From contig CAYUVK010000063.1 in NCBI GenBank assembly GCA_964448105.1, positions 1-28,496 of the forward strand: a stretch of 28,496 nucleotides of DNA, in the 5' to 3' direction. This DNA is from CAVQBP01 sp964448105. Its GTDB lineage: Bacteria > Bacteroidota > Ignavibacteria > Ignavibacteriales > Ignavibacteriaceae. The notes beneath the pieces were generated by a model. The model ran no database searches. It saw only the letters and a program-made list of their open reading frames with translations, and was not told the origin of the DNA. The position numbers were made by a program, and so were the translations under genes. Positions 26,076 to 28,496 of this stretch are shown here, one piece after another. Each line of letters begins with the position of its first letter. Positions within the stretch are counted from its first letter, which is position 1.

Positions 26076-26095
26076 TAGCGATCAAAGAATCGCTA
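26076..26095 (+). promoter_or_regulatory. Hairpin upstream of the small Cys-rich protein gene
   Basis: TAGCGAT (26076-26082) and ATCGCTA (26089-26095) form a perfect 7-bp stem with a 6-nt loop. It lies about 20 bp before the gene start and has no T-run. It may be an operator or leader hairpin. Confidence 0.4.
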
Positions 26096-26116
26096 TACTT
26101 TAACCTATAGGTGAAC

Positions 26117-26314
26117 ATGTCAAACGAAGTACATAATACTCCACTACAAGCAATTCGATTAAATTGCTTAGAATGTGGGGATGGCACACCCAAACAAGTC
26201 AGGGGATGTCATATCGATGATTGTCCATTGTACCCTTTCAGATTTGGTAGAAATCCTCAAAGAAAGGGAATTGGACAAAAAACAAATCTTGAATCGAATG
26301 AAGGGATGTCATAG
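26117..26314 (+). CDS. Small Cys-rich (zinc-binding) protein of phage/mobile-element type
   Basis: This 65-aa protein has the pattern C-x2-C-x10-C-x4-C (LNCLECGDGTPKQVRGCHIDDC) followed by PLYPFRFGRNPQ. Short proteins with this Cys pattern and the closing PYRFGKNP-like segment are recurrent in phages and other mobile elements; their role is unknown to me. The four Cys suggest one structural zinc. ATG 26117 is preferred over GTG 26111 because AGGTGA lies 2-7 nt upstream of it. It precedes the RepA-like ATPase gene by 201 bp, with a palindrome-rich spacer. Family recognition rests on memory of the pattern and could not be searched. Confidence 0.65.
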   Translation: MSNEVHNTPLQAIRLNCLECGDGTPKQVRGCHIDDCPLYPFRFGRNPQRKGIGQKTNLESNEGMS

Positions 26315-26401
26315 TATAGCTTAAAGAAGTTCTTCCAAAAAAATCCCATTCAATTGCGGATTTTTAGGTAAAGAACGAAGAATACTATGGTTCCGTAGAA
26401 C

Positions 26402-26468
26402 TACTCGAGTAGAGATTCATTTTAATCTCTCAAGTGGCTTTGTACATGCTATGAAGCCACTCTTTTAA
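26402..26468 (+). terminator. Three consecutive palindromes; the last is a possible terminator
   Basis: CTACTCGAGTAG (26402-26413) is a perfect palindrome. It is followed at once by AGAGATT (26412-26418) / AATCTCT (26425-26431), and then by AGTGGCTT (26434-26441) / AAGCCACT (26455-26462), which is followed by CTTTT. The last hairpin could end transcription of the Cys-protein gene. The overlapping first two stems exclude each other, as in switching structures. Confidence 0.45.
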
Positions 26469-26515
26469 CAACACTATTTTTTTGAATATTTGATGAGAAA
26501 GGAAGTAAACAATCA

Positions 26516-27436
26516 ATGTTAAATAACATTTACAAGATGAGCGAATTGTTAGGAAAAGCAGATGAAGAACCTAATGAAGTAATTGAAGAAGGTATATTGA
26601 ATGAGAACGGACTTCTGTTAATAAGTGGTCAACCAAAATCAAGGAAATCCTTCTTGGTATACAATATGGCCATCACAATTGCTGCCGGAAAATCTTTTGC
26701 CTGCTTTAAGATACCTAAACCGAAAAAGGCGCTGATGATTTCATGTGAAGGTGGTATAGGTTCAAATAATAAGAGACTGAATAAGATGTGTGATAATTTT
26801 GGTTTGGATGAAAAAAGTAAAAGTGCAATGGCAGATAATCTGACAATAAGTTTCGTTCCAAAGGTCTGGCTAAACATTAACGAAGATTGGCAAGATATCA
26901 ATGAAACAATTGAAAATGATAAACCAGAAGTTTTAATACTTGATCCGTTGATAAGGTTCCATAATGTAAATGAGAACGCAGCTAATGAGATGGGAATTAT
27001 TTTCAGTCGTATGAGAAGTATAATAGCTAATTTCAATCTCTCAATTATTCTAGTTCATCACCATGGAAAAGATGATTCTGGTGGTGCAAGAGGGAGTTCG
27101 ACCATACAAGGAGAATATGATTCCTCTATACAGATTTCAAGAGCCAAACAAAAAACAAAGCACACTTTAAAATTCGATTTGCGGCATAGCGAATTGCCTG
27201 ATGATGTCATCTTACACTTTGATGCTGACACATTTTGGTTTAAGGATGAAAGGCATTTTATTGAAGATGAGTTCTTACAAATTCTCAGAGAACGGAAGGA
27301 ATTGTCAAAGAGTGAATGGGTGAATATAGCGACAGACAAAAAAATCTTAGGGCACAGTACTGCTTACACCAGAATTGACAAGTACCTTAAGAAGGATATC
27401 ATAAAACTTGTGGACAATAAGTACGTTCTCAACTGA
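26516..27436 (+). CDS. RepA-like AAA-family ATPase (replicative helicase type)
   Basis: This is a RecA-fold ATPase of 306 aa in the RepA/AAA_25 group, which includes plasmid and phage replicative helicases. The Walker A motif is GQPKSRKS (38-45, Lys44) in the PxxxKS form typical of the group. The Walker B is VLILDPLIRFH (Asp143). ILVHHHGKDDSGGARGSSTI (178-197) is the RepA sensor segment. The C-terminus (about 245-306: EDEFLQILRERKELSKSEW, STAYTRIDKYLKK) looks like a winged helix for DNA binding. The ATG follows AGGAAG by about 9-11 nt. A strong terminator lies 50 bp downstream. The product probably drives replication of an integrated or formerly independent element, but no separate primase is visible in the window. 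Confidence 0.8.
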   Translation: MLNNIYKMSELLGKADEEPNEVIEEGILNENGLLLISGQPKSRKSFLVYNMAITIAAGKSFACFKIPKPKKALMISCEGGIGSNNKRLNKMCDNFGLDEKSKSAMADNLTISFVPKVWLNINEDWQDINETIENDKPEVLILDPLIRFHNVNENAANEMGIIFSRMRSIIANFNLSIILVHHHGKDDSGGARGSSTIQGEYDSSIQISRAKQKTKHTLKFDLRHSELPDDVILHFDADTFWFKDERHFIEDEFLQILRERKELSKSEWVNIATDKKILGHSTAYTRIDKYLKKDIIKLVDNKYVLN

Positions 27437-27486
27437 GCAACTTTTTCCAATTCCATTTTCCAATACCGGAAAATTAGTTGGAACGG

Positions 27487-27528
27487 AAGGGTAAGTTATT
27501 AAATTCAAATAGCTTACCCTTTTTTTAG
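27487..27528 (+). terminator. Rho-independent terminator after the RepA-like gene
   Basis: AAGGGTAAG (27487-27495) and CTTACCCTT (27513-27521) form a 9-bp stem, and the right arm runs into a T-run ending near 27527. This is the clearest terminator in the window and ends the RepA-like transcription unit. Confidence 0.8.
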
Positions 27529-27639
27529 TGTCCGGAATTCCAATTCACGCTTGGAAGTGAAAAAACCTCCAAATCAGCTTGTTTTCAAATGATTTGAGCA
27601 TTTTCCGGTATCCAGGAGCCTCTAATAATATATCCATCC

Positions 27640-27665
27640 GGAAAGGATATATTAAAATCCTTTCC
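27640..27665. repeat. 9-bp inverted repeat
   Basis: GGAAAGGAT and ATCCTTTCC are perfect 9-bp arms around an 8-nt AT-only loop. No T-run follows. It could be an operator, an origin element or a leader hairpin for the gene at 27900. Confidence 0.5.
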
Positions 27666-27899
27666 TTTCGAGGTTAAATGTGAGGGTAAAAGAGGAAATT
27701 TATTTCAAACCCGTAGTTAAAAAATTATTGCGTAATGTATGCGGGTCTTATATAAGGAACACCGCCCCCTCCGTTTAAGGGTATAGGGGATTTGTTTTGG
27801 TTGAGTTTTTCGTTGAGTTATAAATCCGTACGCTTTCCTTCCGGTGGCTCACCCCTTCAGCCTGACGGCAATTAATTCACAACAAACAAGGAGTTCAAA

Positions 27900-28187
27900 A
27901 TGAACGTACAACGTGCAGAAACTGATCGTAGGGGAAACATCACCGGAAACATAAACATCGACTACTTAGAAGATGCAGAGAAGTTTGATTCCGTATTCCT
28001 TGAACTAGATGAAATAGAAGATGCCAATTTCCTGGAAGGGTGCAATAGCATTCTTGCTACAAAAGGTTTTACATTGGTGATCGGGAAAGCCAAGAAAACC
28101 AAGAGCGGAAATTATCGCACATTCATTGGTGATAAAGACTATGTCAGACCGAGGACATTGTTAAGAAGACCTGCCAATGCGGAATAA
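27900..28187 (+). CDS. Unknown 95-aa protein of the mobile module
   Basis: I do not recognise this protein. It is small and has an acidic centre (YLEDAEKFDSVFLELDEIEDANFLEGC) and a basic C-terminus (GKAKKTKSGNYRTFIGDKDYVRPRTLLRRPANAE). There is no signal peptide or membrane segment. The start is well supported by AAGGAG at 27888-27893, six bases before the ATG. It lies between the RepA-like gene and a Gp157-like partial gene, which fits an accessory protein of phage or plasmid DNA metabolism. A DNA-binding or single-strand-binding role would be a guess. A hairpin at 28251-28272 separates it from the next gene. Confidence 0.65.
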   Translation: MNVQRAETDRRGNITGNINIDYLEDAEKFDSVFLELDEIEDANFLEGCNSILATKGFTLVIGKAKKTKSGNYRTFIGDKDYVRPRTLLRRPANAE

Positions 28188-28250
28188 ATGTTTTCGTATT
28201 CGCAGATGAGAAATATACATCCTTCGTCGAAAGAAGGCTATTATAAACCG

Positions 28251-28272
28251 GAGGGAGATGTAAGTCTCCCTC
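28251..28272 (+). promoter_or_regulatory. 8-bp hairpin just upstream of the last gene
   Basis: GAGGGAGA (28251-28258) and TCTCCCTC (28265-28272) form a perfect stem with a 6-nt loop, about 10 bp before the AAGGAG site of the next gene. No T-run follows, so translational control or partial attenuation is as likely as termination. Confidence 0.5.
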
Positions 28273-28294
28273 TCAAACCATAAGGAGAACTACA

Positions 28295-28496
28295 ATGCAC
28301 TCACAAAATGTGATCCCTATAAATGCAAACAAGTCACTTCAACAGATGCTCTTCATAAAGAACTGTATCCTGAATGACATCTATGAGAATGATGGTGAGA
28401 TTCTACCCAATGAGGACGATGAACTCACTCGACTTGATTTGGCTATTCCAGCAAAAGTGGACGCATGGGCATGGCTATTAATGAAAGGCGGTGGAA
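28295..28496 (+). CDS. Partial gene, possibly phage Gp157-like protein
   Basis: The reading frame starts at ATG 28295, with AAGGAG at 28282-28287, and stays open to the window end (67 codons). The visible part is acidic and helical (IKNCILNDIYENDGEILPNEDDELTRLDLAIPAKVDAWAWLL). The pattern of an acidic helix leading to KVDAWAWLL resembles the siphovirus Gp157 family, which has been linked to phage resistance and accessory DNA metabolism. The match is from memory on a fragment, so it is tentative. The strong ribosome binding site makes the gene itself credible. Confidence 0.55.
   Translation, partial: MHSQNVIPINANKSLQQMLFIKNCILNDIYENDGEILPNEDDELTRLDLAIPAKVDAWAWLLMKGGG

Larger units (their letters stand above)
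27437..27899. other. Hairpin-rich intergenic region downstream of the RepA-like gene
   Basis: This 463-bp region has no supported gene but is rich in inverted repeats. ATTTTCC/GGAAAAT lies around 27460-27480 with outer TTCCAA/TTGGAA arms. A terminator is at 27487-27528. GGAAAGGAT (27640-27648) pairs with ATCCTTTCC (27657-27665). Its right half (27700-27880) is less AT-rich than the rest. A promoter for the next gene, a small RNA or an origin could lie here, but I cannot tell which. Confidence 0.4.

Noticed and set aside
26402..26468. Consecutive hairpins as a retron or similar structured RNA system
   Set aside because: No reverse transcriptase or other partner gene is in the window. The neighbouring gene is a RepA-like ATPase.

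Overview
The window comes from an AT-rich bacterium. Gene content suggests the Bacteroidota/Chlorobiota/Ignavibacteriota group: a trehalose cluster with a GH57/DUF3536 protein, a Bacteroidota-type promoter (TTTG, 19 nt, TATATTTG) in front of a tRNA gene, and weak use of Shine-Dalgarno sites. Ignavibacteriales is my best guess, but it is inference. A run of exactly 100 N (17419-17518) shows that this is a scaffolded draft, so some odd junctions may be assembly effects.

Region 1 (1-13013) is a trehalose/alpha-glucan block. On the + strand, closely spaced or overlapping genes encode a trehalose synthase-maltokinase fusion (5' end outside the window), TreZ, a GH57/DUF3536 protein and TreY. They meet a - strand pair: a GH15 glucoamylase/trehalase-type enzyme followed by a zinc-dependent glucose 1-dehydrogenase. 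Together they could make trehalose from maltose (TreS) or from glucan chains (TreY/TreZ), cut trehalose or oligosaccharides to glucose (GH15), and oxidise the glucose. The kinase half of the fusion has Asn in place of the usual metal-binding Asp of its DFEG motif.

Region 2 (13462-16851) holds a geranylgeranyl-reductase-family flavoprotein, then two truncated genes joined at about 15750-15765: the N-terminal part of an ABC sugar-binding protein and the C-terminal part of an SGNH-hydrolase/TPR protein.

Region 3 (16910-17572) is the most unusual part. An intact tRNA-Ser(UGA) is followed 5 nt later by a tiny GIY-YIG nuclease gene. Next comes a 72-nt copy of the tRNA 3' part with a perfect 18-bp palindrome inserted in the anticodon, then the assembly gap, then the end of another interrupted copy. 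This looks like a tandem array of very small tRNA-targeted elements with no integrase.

Region 4 (17573-28496) is accessory DNA next to that tRNA: a type I restriction-modification operon in the order hsdR-hsdS-AlbA_2/ATPase-hsdM, an unknown gene broken by an in-frame stop, then a plasmid/phage-like module (small Cys protein, RepA-like AAA ATPase, a 95-aa unknown protein and a partial protein resembling the phage Gp157 family). The intergenic DNA of this module is rich in palindromes. No integrase, transposase, CRISPR array or rRNA is visible.
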